A stretch of 64,000 nucleotides of DNA from Acidovorax sp. GBBC 1281 (GCF_028473645.1 NZ_CP097269.1:1062001-1126000), one strand, 5' to 3'; shown: positions 42,234 through 53,842, counted from the stretch's first letter. Program-made: numbers and translations. The notes: generated from the sequence alone by a model not told the origin.

Positions 42234-42290
42234 AAGCCAAATCGGCTTCCAAGGCAATTATTACTAGGGCATAGTGCTATCGAAAAATGA
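42234..42290. repeat. dispersed intergenic repeat, copy 3 (inverted)
   Basis: On the minus strand it reads GATAGCACTATGCCCTAGT, then AATAATTGCCTTGGAAGCC, matching the copies at 7719 and 39577. It fills much of the gap between the transporter and mlaF. Confidence 0.75.
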
Positions 42291-42412
42291 GCATTCGCGC
42301 CCCCTGGATTTTTGCAAACATCCATGCATGTATGTTTGCGTTACCATCGCATGCCCGGGGTTTGCCCTGACCCGCGACAATCACCGGTTGGTCCCCTTCT
42401 TCATCCCTTTGA

Positions 42413-43231
42413 ATGCCTGAGCACCCACTTCTGGTCGAACTGCGCAACGTGACGTTCTCGTACGGCGAGCGCGACATCCTGCGCGACGTTTCGCTGTCCG
42501 TGCCGCGGGGCAAGGTCACGGCGCTCATGGGCGCCTCCGGCGGCGGCAAGACCACGGTGCTGCGCCTCATCGGTGGCCAGCAGCGGGCGCAGCAGGGCGA
42601 GGTGCTGGTCGGCGGCCAGGACGTGGGCCGCATGGATGCCGCCACGCTCTACGCCGCGCGGCGCCGCATGGGCATGCTGTTCCAGTTCGGGGCGCTGTTC
42701 ACCGACATGAGCGTGTTCGAGAACGTGGCCTTTCCGCTGCGCGAGCACACCGACCTGCCCGAGGAACTGATCCGCGACATCGTGCTGATGAAGCTCAACG
42801 CCGTGGGCCTGCGCGGCGCGCGCGACCTCATGCCCAGCCAGGTCTCGGGCGGCATGGCCCGGCGCGTGGCGCTGGCCCGGGCGATCGCCCTGGACCCTGA
42901 ACTCATCATGTACGACGAGCCCTTCGCCGGGCTCGATCCCATTTCCCTCGGCACGGCGGCCCAGCTCATCCGGCAGCTGAACGACGCCATGGGCCTGACC
43001 ACCCTCATCGTCTCGCACGACGTGGAAGAGACCTTCCGCGTGGCCGACCACGTGATCGTGCTCGGCCCCGGCACCTTGGCCGCGCAGGGCACGCCCGACG
43101 AGGTGCGCGCCAGCCGCGACCCGCTGGTGCACCAGTTCGTGCACGCGCTGCCCACCGGCCCCGTGCCGTTCCATTACCCCGGCCCCGACGTGGCGCAGGA
43201 TTTCGGCCCGACCCCCGGAGGTGCGCGATGA
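42413..43231 (+). CDS. mlaF: phospholipid ABC transporter ATP-binding protein MlaF
   Basis: ATPase of the Mla system, which moves phospholipids between the inner and outer membranes to keep outer-leaflet asymmetry. 272 residues with Walker [10 protein letters not shown], signature [15 protein letters not shown] and Walker [14 protein letters not shown]. First gene of mlaFED-mlaA-mlaC-mlaB, with a four-base overlap into mlaE. The C-terminal tail is Pro-rich. Confidence 0.95.
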   Translation: MPEHPLLVELRNVTFSYGERDILRDVSLSVPRGKVTALMGASGGGKTTVLRLIGGQQRAQQGEVLVGGQDVGRMDAATLYAARRRMGMLFQFGALFTDMSVFENVAFPLREHTDLPEELIRDIVLMKLNAVGLRGARDLMPSQVSGGMARRVALARAIALDPELIMYDEPFAGLDPISLGTAAQLIRQLNDAMGLTTLIVSHDVEETFRVADHVIVLGPGTLAAQGTPDEVRASRDPLVHQFVHALPTGPVPFHYPGPDVAQDFGPTPGGAR

Positions 43232-44010
43232 GCTGGTGGCGTCCTTCCGATGTGGGCTTCGCGGTGCGCAGCCACCTGGCCGGCGTGGGCCGCGCGGCGC
43301 GCCTGTTCGGCCGGCTGGTGGCCCTGATCGGCCCCACGCTGCAGCGCCCGGGGCTGGTGCGCGACCAGATCCATTTCCTGGGCAACTATTCGCTGTCCAT
43401 CATCGCCGTGTCGGGCCTGTTCGTGGGCTTCGTGCTCGGCCTGCAGGGCTACTACACGCTGCAGCGCTACGGCTCGGCCGAATCGCTGGGCCTTCTGGTG
43501 GCGCTGTCGCTGGTGCGCGAGCTGGGCCCGGTGGTCACGGCGCTGCTGTTCGCCGGCCGCGCGGGCACCTCGCTCACGGCCGAGATCGGCCTCATGCGCG
43601 CGGGCGAGCAGCTCTCGGCCATGGAGATGATGGCCGTCGATCCGGTGCGCCGCATCCTCGCGCCGCGTTTCTGGGCCGGCGTGTTCACCATGCCGCTGCT
43701 GGCCGCGGTGTTCAGCGCGGTGGGCGTGATCGGCGGCTGGATCGTGGGCGTGCTCATGATCGGCGTGGACGGCGGCGCCTTCTGGGGCCAGATGCAGGGC
43801 GGTGTGGACGTGTGGAAGGACGTGGGCAACGGGGTGCTCAAGAGCCTCGTGTTCGGCGTCACCGTGACGTTCATCGCGCTGCTGCAGGGCTACCTGGCCA
43901 AGCCCACGCCCGAAGGCGTGTCGCGGGCCACCACGCGCACGGTGGTGATGGCGTCGCTCGCCGTGCTGGGGCTGGACTTCGTCCTCACCGCCCTGATGTT
44001 CAGTATTTGA
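43228..44010 (+). CDS. mlaE: phospholipid ABC transporter permease MlaE
   Basis: Permease of the Mla transporter, 260 residues, with about five or six helices and the family stretch [19 protein letters not shown] followed by [21 protein letters not shown]. It forms the inner-membrane core with MlaF, MlaD and MlaB. It overlaps mlaF by four bases (ATGA). Confidence 0.95.
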   Translation: MSWWRPSDVGFAVRSHLAGVGRAARLFGRLVALIGPTLQRPGLVRDQIHFLGNYSLSIIAVSGLFVGFVLGLQGYYTLQRYGSAESLGLLVALSLVRELGPVVTALLFAGRAGTSLTAEIGLMRAGEQLSAMEMMAVDPVRRILAPRFWAGVFTMPLLAAVFSAVGVIGGWIVGVLMIGVDGGAFWGQMQGGVDVWKDVGNGVLKSLVFGVTVTFIALLQGYLAKPTPEGVSRATTRTVVMASLAVLGLDFVLTALMFSI

Positions 44011-44047
44011 CGGGGCCGCACGCCCGCAACCCCTAGGAAACACACAC

Positions 44048-44548
44048 ATGCAGCATTCCAAGAACGATATCTGGGTCGGCCTGTTCGTCCTGCTGGGCGG
44101 CGCGGCGCTGGTCTTTCTGGCCTTGCAGTCCGCCAACCTGCTCAAGTTGAACTTCCAGACCGGCTACCAGGTCACCGCGCTGTTCGACAACATCGGCGGC
44201 TTGAAGCCCCAGGCGGCGGTGCGCAGCGCCGGCGTGGTGGTGGGCCGCGTGCAGTCCATCACCTTCGACGACAAGAGCTTCCAGGCCAAGGTGACGCTGG
44301 AGCTGCAAAAGCGCTACGCGTTCCCCAAGGACAGCTCGCTCAAGATCCTCACGAGCGGCCTGCTGGGCGACCAGTACATCGGCATCCAGGCCGGTGCCGA
44401 CGAGGCCAATCTGGCCGAAGGCGACAAGATCTCCTCCACCCAGTCGGCCGTGGTGCTGGAAAACCTGATCGGACAATTTCTCTATGGCAAGGCAGAGGGC
44501 GGCGGCAACAGCAGCGCACCTTCCTCCAGCACAGGTGGCAAAAAATGA
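44048..44548 (+). CDS. mlaD: phospholipid-binding MCE protein MlaD
   Basis: Inner-membrane anchored MCE-domain protein of 166 residues. An N-terminal helix (about 10-28) is followed by the MCE domain (YQVTALFDNIGGLKPQAAVR, SAGVVVGRV). The hydrophobic tail segment LENLIGQFLYGKA lines the lipid channel of the hexameric ring. It overlaps mlaA by four bases. Confidence 0.95.
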   Translation: MQHSKNDIWVGLFVLLGGAALVFLALQSANLLKLNFQTGYQVTALFDNIGGLKPQAAVRSAGVVVGRVQSITFDDKSFQAKVTLELQKRYAFPKDSSLKILTSGLLGDQYIGIQAGADEANLAEGDKISSTQSAVVLENLIGQFLYGKAEGGGNSSAPSSSTGGKK

Positions 44549-45309
44549 CGACAACAACGACCATGAAACGGGCCCTGGCCCACGGCAGCGCACTGGCATT
44601 GGGCGCGCTCTTCCTGACGGGCTGCGCCAGCGGCCCCGGGGCCAACCCGCGTGACCCGCTGGAGCCCTACAACCGCAGCATGACGAACTTCAACGACAAC
44701 GTCGATTCGATCATCCTGCGGCCGGTCGCCACGGCCTACCGCGACATCACGCCCGCGCCCGTGCGCACCGGCGTGAGCAACTTCTTCTCCAACCTGGGCG
44801 ATGCCTGGTCGTTCGTGAACAACCTGCTGCAGCTGCGCGGCGAGGGCGCGCTCAACAGCCTGGTGCGCTTCAACGTGAACACGGTGTTCGGCCTAGGGGG
44901 CGTGTTCGACGTGGCCAGCGAAATGGGCGTGGACCGCGCCAAGCAGGACTTCGGCCTCACGCTCGGCCACTGGGGCATCCCCACCGGCCCGTACCTCGTG
45001 CTGCCGCTGCTGGGCCCGTCCACCGTGCGCGACACGCTGGCGCTGCCGGTCGATGCCAAGGGCGACCTCGTCTCGTACGTGGACCCGGTGTCGGCGCGCA
45101 ATTCGCTGTATGCCCTGCGCGTGGTGAACATCCGCTCCAACCTGCTGCGTGCCAGCTCGGTGCTGGACACCGCGGCGCTCGACAAGTACAGCTTCACGCG
45201 CGATGTGTTCCTACAGGTTCGCAGCCAGGAAGGCGGCGCGCCGGCCACCAGCGGCGAGCAAGAATACGACGACGGCGGCGGCAAGCTGCCCGAAGAGCCG
45301 GCGCGCTGA
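44545..45309 (+). CDS. mlaA: outer-membrane lipid asymmetry lipoprotein MlaA (VacJ)
   Basis: Lipoprotein of 254 residues that removes mislocalised phospholipids from the outer leaflet. Lipobox LTGC (Cys27) and the family motifs DPLEPYNRSMTNFND, GLGGVFDVASEMG and FGLTLGHWGIPTGPYLVLP are clear. Having mlaA inside the mla operon, between mlaD and mlaC, is usual in betaproteobacteria and unlike E. coli. The C-terminal tail is acidic and glycine-rich. Confidence 0.95.
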   Translation: MTTTTTMKRALAHGSALALGALFLTGCASGPGANPRDPLEPYNRSMTNFNDNVDSIILRPVATAYRDITPAPVRTGVSNFFSNLGDAWSFVNNLLQLRGEGALNSLVRFNVNTVFGLGGVFDVASEMGVDRAKQDFGLTLGHWGIPTGPYLVLPLLGPSTVRDTLALPVDAKGDLVSYVDPVSARNSLYALRVVNIRSNLLRASSVLDTAALDKYSFTRDVFLQVRSQEGGAPATSGEQEYDDGGGKLPEEPAR

Positions 45310-45443
45310 GAGGCCTTTGCGCGGCGCGGTTGCAGTTGCTTGCATCCGTGCACCGGGCCGACGCATCTGGGCTCCGGCCCGACCCGAGAATGAACGAATC
45401 GAAGGGACGCCGTCTGGGCGTGCCCGAGAAAGGAACGACACTG

Positions 45444-46088
45444 ATGATGAATCGACGCACCCTGGGCCACGCCGCCCTCTGCACCGCCGCCGTGCTTTGG
45501 CTCGGCGCTCCGCTGGCCGTCCTGGCCGCCGAAGAAGCCCCCGATGCGCTGGTCAAGCGCCTGTCGGCCGACGTGCTGGAAACCGTCCGCAACGACAAGA
45601 GCATCAAGGCCGGCGACGTGAACAAGATCATGGCGCTGGTCGACAAGACCATCCTGCCGCACGTCAATTTCCGCCGCATGACCGCCGCGGCCGTGGGCCC
45701 GGGCTGGCGCCAGGCCACGCCCGAGCAGCAAAGGCGGCTTCAGGACGAGTTCAAGACGCTGCTGGTGCGCACCTATTCGGGCGCATTGAGCCAGGTGAAC
45801 GACCAGACCATCACCGTCAAGCCCCTGCGCATGGCCGCCGACGACAAGGACGTGCTGGTGCGCACCGAGATCCAGGGCCGCGGCGACCCGATCCAGCTCG
45901 ACTACCGCCTGGAGAAGACGCCCGGCGACGGCGCCGGCTGGAAGATCTACAACCTGAACGTGCTCGGCGTGTGGCTGGTGGAAACCTACCGCGGCCAGTT
46001 CGCGCAGGAGATCAACGCCAAGGGCGTGGACGGCCTGATCGAGTCGCTGGTGGCCCGCAACAAGGCCAACGCCGCCAAGGGCGGCTGA
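45444..46088 (+). CDS. mlaC: periplasmic phospholipid-binding protein MlaC
   Basis: Soluble carrier between MlaA and MlaFEDB, 214 residues including a signal peptide (about 1-28, cleaved near VLAAE). Family motifs are ILPHVNFRRMTAAAVG, FKTLLVRTYSGAL and VWLVETYRGQFAQEI. The ATG at 45444 was chosen for its signal peptide and the AAGGA upstream. The longer open frame to 45330 has no such features. Confidence 0.93.
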   Translation: MMNRRTLGHAALCTAAVLWLGAPLAVLAAEEAPDALVKRLSADVLETVRNDKSIKAGDVNKIMALVDKTILPHVNFRRMTAAAVGPGWRQATPEQQRRLQDEFKTLLVRTYSGALSQVNDQTITVKPLRMAADDKDVLVRTEIQGRGDPIQLDYRLEKTPGDGAGWKIYNLNVLGVWLVETYRGQFAQEINAKGVDGLIESLVARNKANAAKGG

Positions 46089-46110
46089 CCGTTCGCCGGA
46101 GCCGATCGCG

Positions 46111-46380
46111 ATGCTGGTGCTTCCTTCGGAACTGACCCATGCCCAGGCCAATGCGAGCTTGCGCATGCTGCTGCAGGGGCTCAAGGCCAACCGCGACGAG
46201 CTGCTGGTGGTGGATGCCAGCGCGCTGACCACGTTCGACTCGTCGGCGCTGGCGGTGCTGCTGGGCTGCCGCCGCGCCGCGCTGCTGGAAGGCAAGCGGT
46301 TCGAGGTGAAGTCGCTGCCGGACGGGCTGCAAAAGCTCGCCGGCCTGTACGGCGTGGGCGAGTTGCTGCCGGCCGCCTGA
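46111..46380 (+). CDS. mlaB: STAS-domain protein MlaB
   Basis: Small cytoplasmic STAS protein of 89 residues that binds MlaF and stabilises the transporter. The core motif LLVVDASALTTFDSSALAVLL includes the serine region conserved in STAS domains. It lies 22 bp after mlaC and completes the operon. Confidence 0.88.
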   Translation: MLVLPSELTHAQANASLRMLLQGLKANRDELLVVDASALTTFDSSALAVLLGCRRAALLEGKRFEVKSLPDGLQKLAGLYGVGELLPAA

Positions 46381-46555
46381 GCCCTCCGGGCGCGGCGGCT
46401 GCACGGGGTGCCCGGCCCGTCCGCTGACTGGCTGCCACACCGCCCGGTTTGCCCGTTGCCCGGTGCGGGCGCGAGTCGCCGGCCATCGCTCTTTTGCTTT
46501 CCCATCGCCTTGCGCGGGCACCGGTTGCCGGCACGCCGTAAAATCACCGGCTCCC

Positions 46556-47545
46556 ATGCCCGCAGTCTCCTTCCAGTCCGTCTCCAAAACCTATTCCACG
46601 CCCAAAGGCCCTTTCCAGGCGCTCGACAACGTCAGCCTGGACATCGAGGAGGGCGAGTTCTTCGGCCTGCTCGGGCCGAACGGCGCGGGCAAGACCACCC
46701 TCATCAGCATCCTCGCCGGCCTCGCCCGTGCCACCAGCGGCCACGTGCGCGTGCAGGGCAGCGATGTGCAGGCCGATTTCGCCGCCGCCCGCCGCAAGCT
46801 GGGCGTGGTGCCGCAGGAGCTGGTGTTCGACCCGTTCTTCAACGTGCGCGAGGCGCTGCGCATCCAGTCCGGCTACTTCGGCGTGAAGAACAACGAGGCC
46901 TGGATCGACGAGCTGCTGGAAAACCTGGGCCTGGCCGATAAGGCCGGCTCCAACATGCGCCAGCTCTCGGGCGGCATGAAGCGCCGCGTGCTGGTGGCCC
47001 AGGCCCTGGTGCACAAGCCGCCGATCATCGTGCTCGACGAGCCCACGGCGGGCGTGGACGTCGAGCTGCGCCAGACGCTGTGGCACTTCGTCGCGCGCCT
47101 GAACAAGGAAGGCCACACGGTGCTGCTCACCACCCATTACCTGGAAGAGGCCGAGGCGCTGTGCAACCGCATCGCCATGCTCAAGCGTGGCCCGCAAGGC
47201 GGAAAGGTGGTGGCGCTGTCCACCACGTCCGAACTGCTGCAGGGCGCCTCCACGAACGTCATGCGTTTCAAGACCGACGACGCCCTGCCGCCCGCCGTGG
47301 CGGCCATGGCCCGGGTGACCGGCCGCGTGGTGCAACTGCCAGCGCAGGACGCGCAGGACATCGAGCGCCATCTGGCTGCGCTGCGCGCCGCAGGCGTCTC
47401 GGTGCACGACGTGGAGATCCGCAAGGCCGATCTGGAGGATGTGTTCCTCAACGTGATGGCGCAAAGCAGCTACCCCGACCCGGCGCGCGAGCCCGCGCCG
47501 CCCGAAGGACCCGAGGCCACGGCCGAAGGCGGGGTGCGCCTATGA
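46556..47545 (+). CDS. ABC transporter ATP-binding protein (YadG-like)
   Basis: ATPase of an ABC-2 type exporter, 329 residues. Walker A GPNGAGKTT, signature LSGGMKRRVLVAQAL, Walker B IIVLDEPTAGVDVE and switch His in LTTHYLEEAE. The C-terminal 90 residues form an accessory domain ending in a Pro/Glu-rich tail. ATG 46556 follows mlaB by 175 bp. The permease gene overlaps its end. Substrate unknown; its place between mlaB and ibaG is conserved in related bacteria, which suggests an envelope role. Confidence 0.9.
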   Translation: MPAVSFQSVSKTYSTPKGPFQALDNVSLDIEEGEFFGLLGPNGAGKTTLISILAGLARATSGHVRVQGSDVQADFAAARRKLGVVPQELVFDPFFNVREALRIQSGYFGVKNNEAWIDELLENLGLADKAGSNMRQLSGGMKRRVLVAQALVHKPPIIVLDEPTAGVDVELRQTLWHFVARLNKEGHTVLLTTHYLEEAEALCNRIAMLKRGPQGGKVVALSTTSELLQGASTNVMRFKTDDALPPAVAAMARVTGRVVQLPAQDAQDIERHLAALRAAGVSVHDVEIRKADLEDVFLNVMAQSSYPDPAREPAPPEGPEATAEGGVRL

Positions 47546-48297
47546 CCGGCTGGCAGACCCTGTTCTACAAAGAGGTGCTTCGGTTCTGGAAGGTGAGCTT
47601 CCAGACCGTGGCCGCGCCCGTGCTCACGGCCGTGCTGTACCTGCTGATCTTCGGCCACGTGCTGGAAGACCACGTGAAGGTGTACGACCGCATCAGCTAC
47701 ACCGCCTTCCTGATTCCCGGTCTGGTGATGATGAGCATCCTGCAGAACGCCTTCGCCAACAGCTCCTCCAGCCTGGTGCAGAGCAAGATCATGGGCAGCC
47801 TGGTGTTCGTGCTGCTCACGCCGCTGTCGCACTGGGCCTGGTTCGTGGCCTACGTGGGCTCGTCCATCGTGCGCGGGCTGGTCGTGGGGCTGGGCGTGTT
47901 CGTGGTGACGCTGGCGTTCGCGCGGCCGGATTTCGCCGCGCCGCTGTGGATCCTGGCGTTCGCCCTGCTGGGCGCGGCGCTGCTGTCCACGCTGGGGCTG
48001 ATCGCCGGGCTGTGGGCCGACAAGTTCGACCAGATGGCGGCGTTCCAGAACTTCGTGATCGTGCCCATGACGTTCCTGTCGGGCGTGTTCTATTCCATCC
48101 AGTCGCTGCCGCCGTTCTGGCAGACGGTGAGCCACCTGAACCCGTTCTTCTACATGATCGACGGCTTTCGCTACGGCTTCTTCGGCCAGAGCGACACGTC
48201 GCCGTGGCTGAGCCTGGGCATCGTGGGCATCGCCTGGCTGCTGGTCAGCGCGCTGGCGGTGCACCTGCTGCGCACCGGCTACAAGATTCGCAATTGA
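47542..48297 (+). CDS. ABC-2 type transporter permease (YadH-like)
   Basis: Permease of 251 residues with six predicted helices. The ABC-2 signature lies near the C-terminal half (FLSGVFYSIQSLPPFWQTVS and HLNPFFYMIDGFRYGFFG). ATG 47542 overlaps the ATPase stop (ATGA). It pairs with the preceding ATPase to form a half-size exporter. Confidence 0.92.
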   Translation: MTGWQTLFYKEVLRFWKVSFQTVAAPVLTAVLYLLIFGHVLEDHVKVYDRISYTAFLIPGLVMMSILQNAFANSSSSLVQSKIMGSLVFVLLTPLSHWAWFVAYVGSSIVRGLVVGLGVFVVTLAFARPDFAAPLWILAFALLGAALLSTLGLIAGLWADKFDQMAAFQNFVIVPMTFLSGVFYSIQSLPPFWQTVSHLNPFFYMIDGFRYGFFGQSDTSPWLSLGIVGIAWLLVSALAVHLLRTGYKIRN

Positions 48298-48334
48298 CGA
48301 CGCGACGACGCACCCACGACCCCCGAGCCCATCC

Positions 48335-48577
48335 ATGACCGCCGACCAACTCAAAGACCTCATCGCCGCCGGCCTGCCTTGCGAGCACCTCGCGCTGGAA
48401 GGCGACGGACGGCACTGGTACGCCACCATCGTCTCGGCCGAGTTCGAGGGCAAGCGTGCCATCCAGCGCCACCAGCGCGTCTATGCCACGCTGGGCACCC
48501 GCATGCAGACCGACGAGGTGCATGCGCTGTCCATGAAGACCTTCACGCCCGCCGAGTGGGCCGCGCAGGGCGCCTGA
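48335..48577 (+). CDS. ibaG: BolA family protein (IbaG-like)
   Basis: BolA-fold protein of 80 residues. The glutaredoxin and iron-sulfur binding face has the conserved histidine in VHALSMKTFTPAEW, and HRQ-type helix residues occur in AIQRHQRVYATLG. It lies between the mla/ABC genes and murA, the same order as in E. coli mlaFEDCB-ibaG-murA. The role is probably iron-sulfur trafficking with a monothiol glutaredoxin. Confidence 0.88.
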   Translation: MTADQLKDLIAAGLPCEHLALEGDGRHWYATIVSAEFEGKRAIQRHQRVYATLGTRMQTDEVHALSMKTFTPAEWAAQGA

Positions 48578-48598
48578 TGGCCTGCGGGCGGATGCTCA

Positions 48599-48651
48599 CT
48601 TTTTGATAGCTATATGCCATAGTGTTGATTGCACTGGTGGCACTTTTGACT
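48599..48651. repeat. dispersed intergenic repeat, copy 4
   Basis: TTTTTGATAGCTATATGCC, then ATAGTGTTGATTGCACTGG and TGGCACTTTTGAC. It lies between ibaG and murA and matches copies 1 to 3. Confidence 0.75.
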
Positions 48652-48671
48652 GAAACACCGGGCTCGATGCC

Positions 48672-49955
<1,284 letters not shown>

Positions 49956-50019
49956 GCCGCTGTCGCCGCCCCCCGGTTCCCTGGCGCGTGGCGGCCTGGT
50001 TCCTTTTTTCTTCACCCCT

Positions 50020-50670
50020 ATGACCATGATCACTCTTGCCCTGTCCAAGGGCCGCATCTTCGACGAAGCCCTGCCCATGCTGGCCGCCGCCGGCATCGCG
50101 GTGCTGGACGACCCCGAGAAGTCGCGCAAGCTCATCCTGACTACCAACCAGCCCGACGTGCGCGTGGTGCTGGTGCGCGCCTCCGATGTGCCGACCTACG
50201 TGCAGTACGGCGGCGCCGACCTGGGCGTGACGGGCAAGGACACGCTCATCGAGCACGGCGGCCAGGGGCTGTACCAGCCGCTGGATCTGCAGATCGCTAA
50301 GTGCCGGGTGAGCGTGGCGGTGCGGGACGACTTCGACTACGTCCGCGCGGTGCAGCAGGGCTCGCGCCTGCGGGTGGCGACCAAGTACACCGCCATCGCG
50401 CGCGATTTCTTCGCGACCAAGGGCGTGCACGTGGACATGATCAAGCTCTACGGCAGCATGGAGCTGGCGCCGCTCACGGGGCTGGCCGATGCCATCGTCG
50501 ATCTGGTGTCCACGGGCAACACGCTGCGGGCCAACCACCTGGTGGAGGTGGAGCGGATCATGGACATCAGCTCGCACCTGGTGGTGAACCAGGCGGCGCT
50601 CAAGCTCAAGCAGGCGCCGCTGCGCCGCATCATCGACGCGTTCGCGTCGGTCATCCCCGCCGGCGGCTGA
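50020..50670 (+). CDS. hisG: ATP phosphoribosyltransferase, short form
   Basis: First enzyme of histidine synthesis, joining ATP and PRPP. It has 216 residues, so it is the short HisG type lacking the C-terminal regulatory domain. Such enzymes need HisZ, which is not in this window. Motifs are [26 protein letters not shown] and the PRPP loop [12 protein letters not shown]. First gene of the his cluster. Confidence 0.95.
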   Translation: MTMITLALSKGRIFDEALPMLAAAGIAVLDDPEKSRKLILTTNQPDVRVVLVRASDVPTYVQYGGADLGVTGKDTLIEHGGQGLYQPLDLQIAKCRVSVAVRDDFDYVRAVQQGSRLRVATKYTAIARDFFATKGVHVDMIKLYGSMELAPLTGLADAIVDLVSTGNTLRANHLVEVERIMDISSHLVVNQAALKLKQAPLRRIIDAFASVIPAGG

Positions 50671-50786
50671 CGTTGCGCGGGCGCCTCAGATCGCAGCCCA
50701 CGCCGGCCAGGACACGGCAGAATCCGGGCTGCTTCGGGAAAATTGTTTCTCGATGCATCTTGTGTTTCAAAAATCTGAGGTGTTCC

Positions 50787-51140
50787 ATGTTCAAGAAAAT
50801 CCTGGTGCTGGGCTGTCTGGCGCTGAGCGGCGCCTCGTTTGCCGCCGATGCCGACTTCACGCTGGTCAATCGCACCGGCTATGCGCTCAACGAGGTCTAT
50901 ATTTCGCCCACCAAGATGGACAAGTGGGGCAGCGACCGCCTGGGCCGCAACCAGCTGGTGAACGGCGCCTCGCGCAAGTTCAAGTTCGGCGACACCAAGC
51001 ACTGCATCCAGGACATCAAGGTCGTGTTCACCGACGACGCCTCGGAAGTCGAGTGGGAGGGTCTCAACCTCTGCGAACTCGACAAGATCACGCTCAAGTA
51101 CAACCGCAAGACGGGCGACGTGTCGGCAGAGACCGAATGA
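50787..51140 (+). CDS. small secreted protein of unknown function
   Basis: 117 residues with a clear Sec signal peptide (1-20, cleavage near SFAAD). The mature domain of about 97 residues holds two cysteines (73 and 96) that could form a disulfide in the periplasm. Recognisable stretches are FTLVNRTGYALNEVYIS and CIQDIKVVFTDD. Similar short proteins occur in related genomes, sometimes with unreliable functional names. ATG 50787 is chosen for the signal peptide and GAGG upstream. It sits between hisG and hisD, with no evident link to histidine synthesis. Confidence 0.75.
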   Translation: MFKKILVLGCLALSGASFAADADFTLVNRTGYALNEVYISPTKMDKWGSDRLGRNQLVNGASRKFKFGDTKHCIQDIKVVFTDDASEVEWEGLNLCELDKITLKYNRKTGDVSAETE

Positions 51141-51185
51141 GCCCGGCAGCCCCTTCTTCCCCTTCGCGATAGAGATAGAAAAGCC

Positions 51186-52499
51186 ATGAAAGCCACGCCT
51201 GTTCGTTTGCGTACCGATAGCGCCGATTTCGAGGCCGCGTTCCGGGACCGCCTGCATTGGTCCGCCGAGACCGATGCCGCCATCGAGCAGCGCGTGGCCG
51301 ACATCCTGGCCGACGTGCAGGCCCGCGGCGACGCGGCCGTGCTGGAATACACCCGCCGCTTCGACGGCCTGCAGGCCGATTCCATGGCCGGGCTGGAGCT
51401 GTCGCAGGACGAACTGAAAGCCGCCTTCGAGGCCATTCCCGCCGCGCAGCGCGAGGCCCTGGAGGCCGCCGCTGCGCGCGTGCGCCGCTACCACGAGGCG
51501 CAGCGCAAGGCCAGCGGCGAAAGCTGGAGCTACCGCGACGAGGACGGCACGCTGCTGGGCCAGAAGGTCACGCCGCTCGACCGCGTGGGCATCTACGTGC
51601 CCGGCGGCAAGGCCGCGTACCCTTCGAGCGTGCTGATGAACGCCATTCCCGCGCACGTGGCGGGCGTGGGCGAGATCATCATGGTGGTGCCCACACCGCA
51701 GGGCGCGCGCAACCCGCTGGTGCTGGCCGCCGCCCACGTGGCCGGCGTGACCCGCGCCTTCACCTTGGGGGGCGCGCAGGCCGTGGCCGCACTGGCCTAC
51801 GGGACGGCCACGGTTCCGAAGGTGGACAAGATCACAGGGCCCGGCAATGCCTATGTGGCGAGCGCCAAGAAGCGCGTGTTCGGCACCGTGGGCATCGACA
51901 TGATCGCCGGCCCGAGCGAAATCCTGGTGCTGGCCGACGGCTCCACACCGCCCGACTGGGTGGCCATGGACCTGTTCAGCCAGGCCGAGCACGATGAACT
52001 CGCGCAGTCCATCCTGCTGAGCCCCGACGCCGCCTACATCGACGCGGTGCAGGCCGCCATCGACCGGCTGCTGCCCACCATGCCCCGCGCCGAAATCATC
52101 GCCAAGAGCCTCACCGGCCGCGGCGCGCTGATCCTCACCCGCGATATGGAAGAGGCCTGCGCCATCAGCAACCGCATCGCGCCCGAGCACCTGGAGGTCT
52201 CGAGCCGCGAGCCCCACCGCTGGGAGCCGCTGCTGCGGCACGCCGGGGCGATCTTTCTCGGGGCCTACACCAGCGAATCGCTGGGCGACTACTGCGCCGG
52301 CCCCAACCACGTGCTGCCCACCAGCGGCACGGCCCGCTTCTCGTCGCCGCTGGGCGTGTACGACTTCCAAAAGCGCAGCAGCCTCATCGAGGTGAGCGAG
52401 GCCGGTGCGCAGACGCTGGGCAAGATCGCCGCCGAACTGGCCTACGGCGAGGGCCTTCAGGCCCACGCGCGGGCGGCCGAGATGCGCATCAAGCCCTAA
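51186..52499 (+). CDS. hisD: histidinol dehydrogenase
   Basis: Zinc enzyme carrying out the last two oxidations to L-histidine, 437 residues. Motifs are [58 protein letters not shown] and the C-terminal zinc-site region [19 protein letters not shown]. It follows the small secreted protein gene by 45 bp. Confidence 0.96.
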   Translation: MKATPVRLRTDSADFEAAFRDRLHWSAETDAAIEQRVADILADVQARGDAAVLEYTRRFDGLQADSMAGLELSQDELKAAFEAIPAAQREALEAAAARVRRYHEAQRKASGESWSYRDEDGTLLGQKVTPLDRVGIYVPGGKAAYPSSVLMNAIPAHVAGVGEIIMVVPTPQGARNPLVLAAAHVAGVTRAFTLGGAQAVAALAYGTATVPKVDKITGPGNAYVASAKKRVFGTVGIDMIAGPSEILVLADGSTPPDWVAMDLFSQAEHDELAQSILLSPDAAYIDAVQAAIDRLLPTMPRAEIIAKSLTGRGALILTRDMEEACAISNRIAPEHLEVSSREPHRWEPLLRHAGAIFLGAYTSESLGDYCAGPNHVLPTSGTARFSSPLGVYDFQKRSSLIEVSEAGAQTLGKIAAELAYGEGLQAHARAAEMRIKP

Positions 52500-52868
52500 C
52501 TAAACACGGGCCAGCTCCACGCGGGCCGCCCGCGCGGGCCCCTGCGCACCGCGGGTGCCGCCATGGGCGGCGGGCCCGCACCGCCAGGCCAGCCACGCGG
52601 CCTGCGTGCCTTCGGCGCTCACCCGCAGCGTGGCGGGGCCGGGCAGGTCCAGGCGCTCGCCGGCCGCCAGAAAATAGTCTTCCTCACAGCCATCGCAGGT
52701 GACCCAGGCGCAGCCCTGCAGTACCTCCAGCACGGCGGACTGATGGGCCGGGCAGGCGAGGGTCTGCACGGGTGCGAGCGGCCGCAGGGTCCGGTGCGTG
52801 GCCGATGGGCCGGCGGCGGCAGGCAAGGAGGGCAGGGCGGCCGGGGTGGGGTGCGTCAGGGAGTTCAT
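52500..52868 (-). CDS. DUF2917 domain protein
   Basis: Protein of 122 residues whose centre matches the DUF2917 pattern: a cupin-like strand set LEVLQGCAWVTCDGCEEDYF, then LAAGERLDLPG. The N- and C-termini are low-complexity. ATG 52868 (MNSLTHPTP) was chosen; the open frame continues through the divergent promoter region without support. It is convergent with hisD, the two genes abutting, and is divergently transcribed from the MocR-type regulator, so it may be that regulator's target. Confidence 0.75.
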   Translation of the reverse strand: MNSLTHPTPAALPSLPAAAGPSATHRTLRPLAPVQTLACPAHQSAVLEVLQGCAWVTCDGCEEDYFLAAGERLDLPGPATLRVSAEGTQAAWLAWRCGPAAHGGTRGAQGPARAARVELARV

Positions 52869-53842
52869 GGGATCGACTGTGCGGGCGCGCGCCGGGACGC
52901 ACCAGCCACAGTCGCCCGCCATGTCGGCCAGTGCAGATGCGCCGCAGGGCCATCTGTGTGGTACCGGTTGGCACCCATCTGTACTGCTGCATCCATTGCT
53001 GGGCAGTACAGAATCGCACGATGGACGCCGCCGACACCACGCCCCTTTATCTGCAGATCGCGGCGCAACTGGCCGAGCTGGTGCGCAACGGCACGCTGGC
53101 ACGGGGCGAAAAACTGCCGTCGGTGCGCGAGCTGGCCCGCCAGCGGGCGGTGGCGCAGAGCATTGTGGTGCAGGCCTACCACTGGCTGGAGGATGCGCGC
53201 CTCATCACCGCGCGCCCGCGCTCGGGCTTCTTCGTCGCGGCGCGCCCCGCCAGCCTGCCCGAGCCGACCACGCCACGCCCGATGCGCCGTGCGCGCGAGG
53301 TTTCGGTGGACTGGCTGGGCCAGCGCATCCTGGGGCGCGATCAGCCGGCCGACATGGTGTCCTACAGCAGCGGCACGCCCGGGCCCGAACTCTTCAACCC
53401 CGACCGGGTGCGGCGCGCCGTCACCCGCGCGGCGCAGCGCCACCGCCACCTGCTGTGCACCTATCCGTCCTCGTCCGGCCACGAGGAGGCGCGCCGCGCG
53501 CTCGCCCGCTATGCCGTGGGGCTGGGCTGCAGCCTCGACCCCGAGAACATCGTGATCACCGGGGGCTGCATGGACAGCATCGTGCTGTGCCTGCGGGCGG
53601 TCACGCGGCCCGGCGACATCGTGGCACTGGAGTCGCCCACGCATTTCTCGTTTCTGGAAGTGCTGCAGGGGTTGCACCTGCGCGCGCTCGAAATCCCCAC
53701 CCACCCGCGCCACGGCCTGTCGCTGGACGCGCTGCAGCTGGCGCTGGAGACGCAGCCCGTCAAGGCCGTGATGGTGGTGCCCACGCTCAGCAATCCGCTG
53801 GGCAGCTGCATGCCGCAGGCCGAGCGGCGGCGCCTGGCGCAC

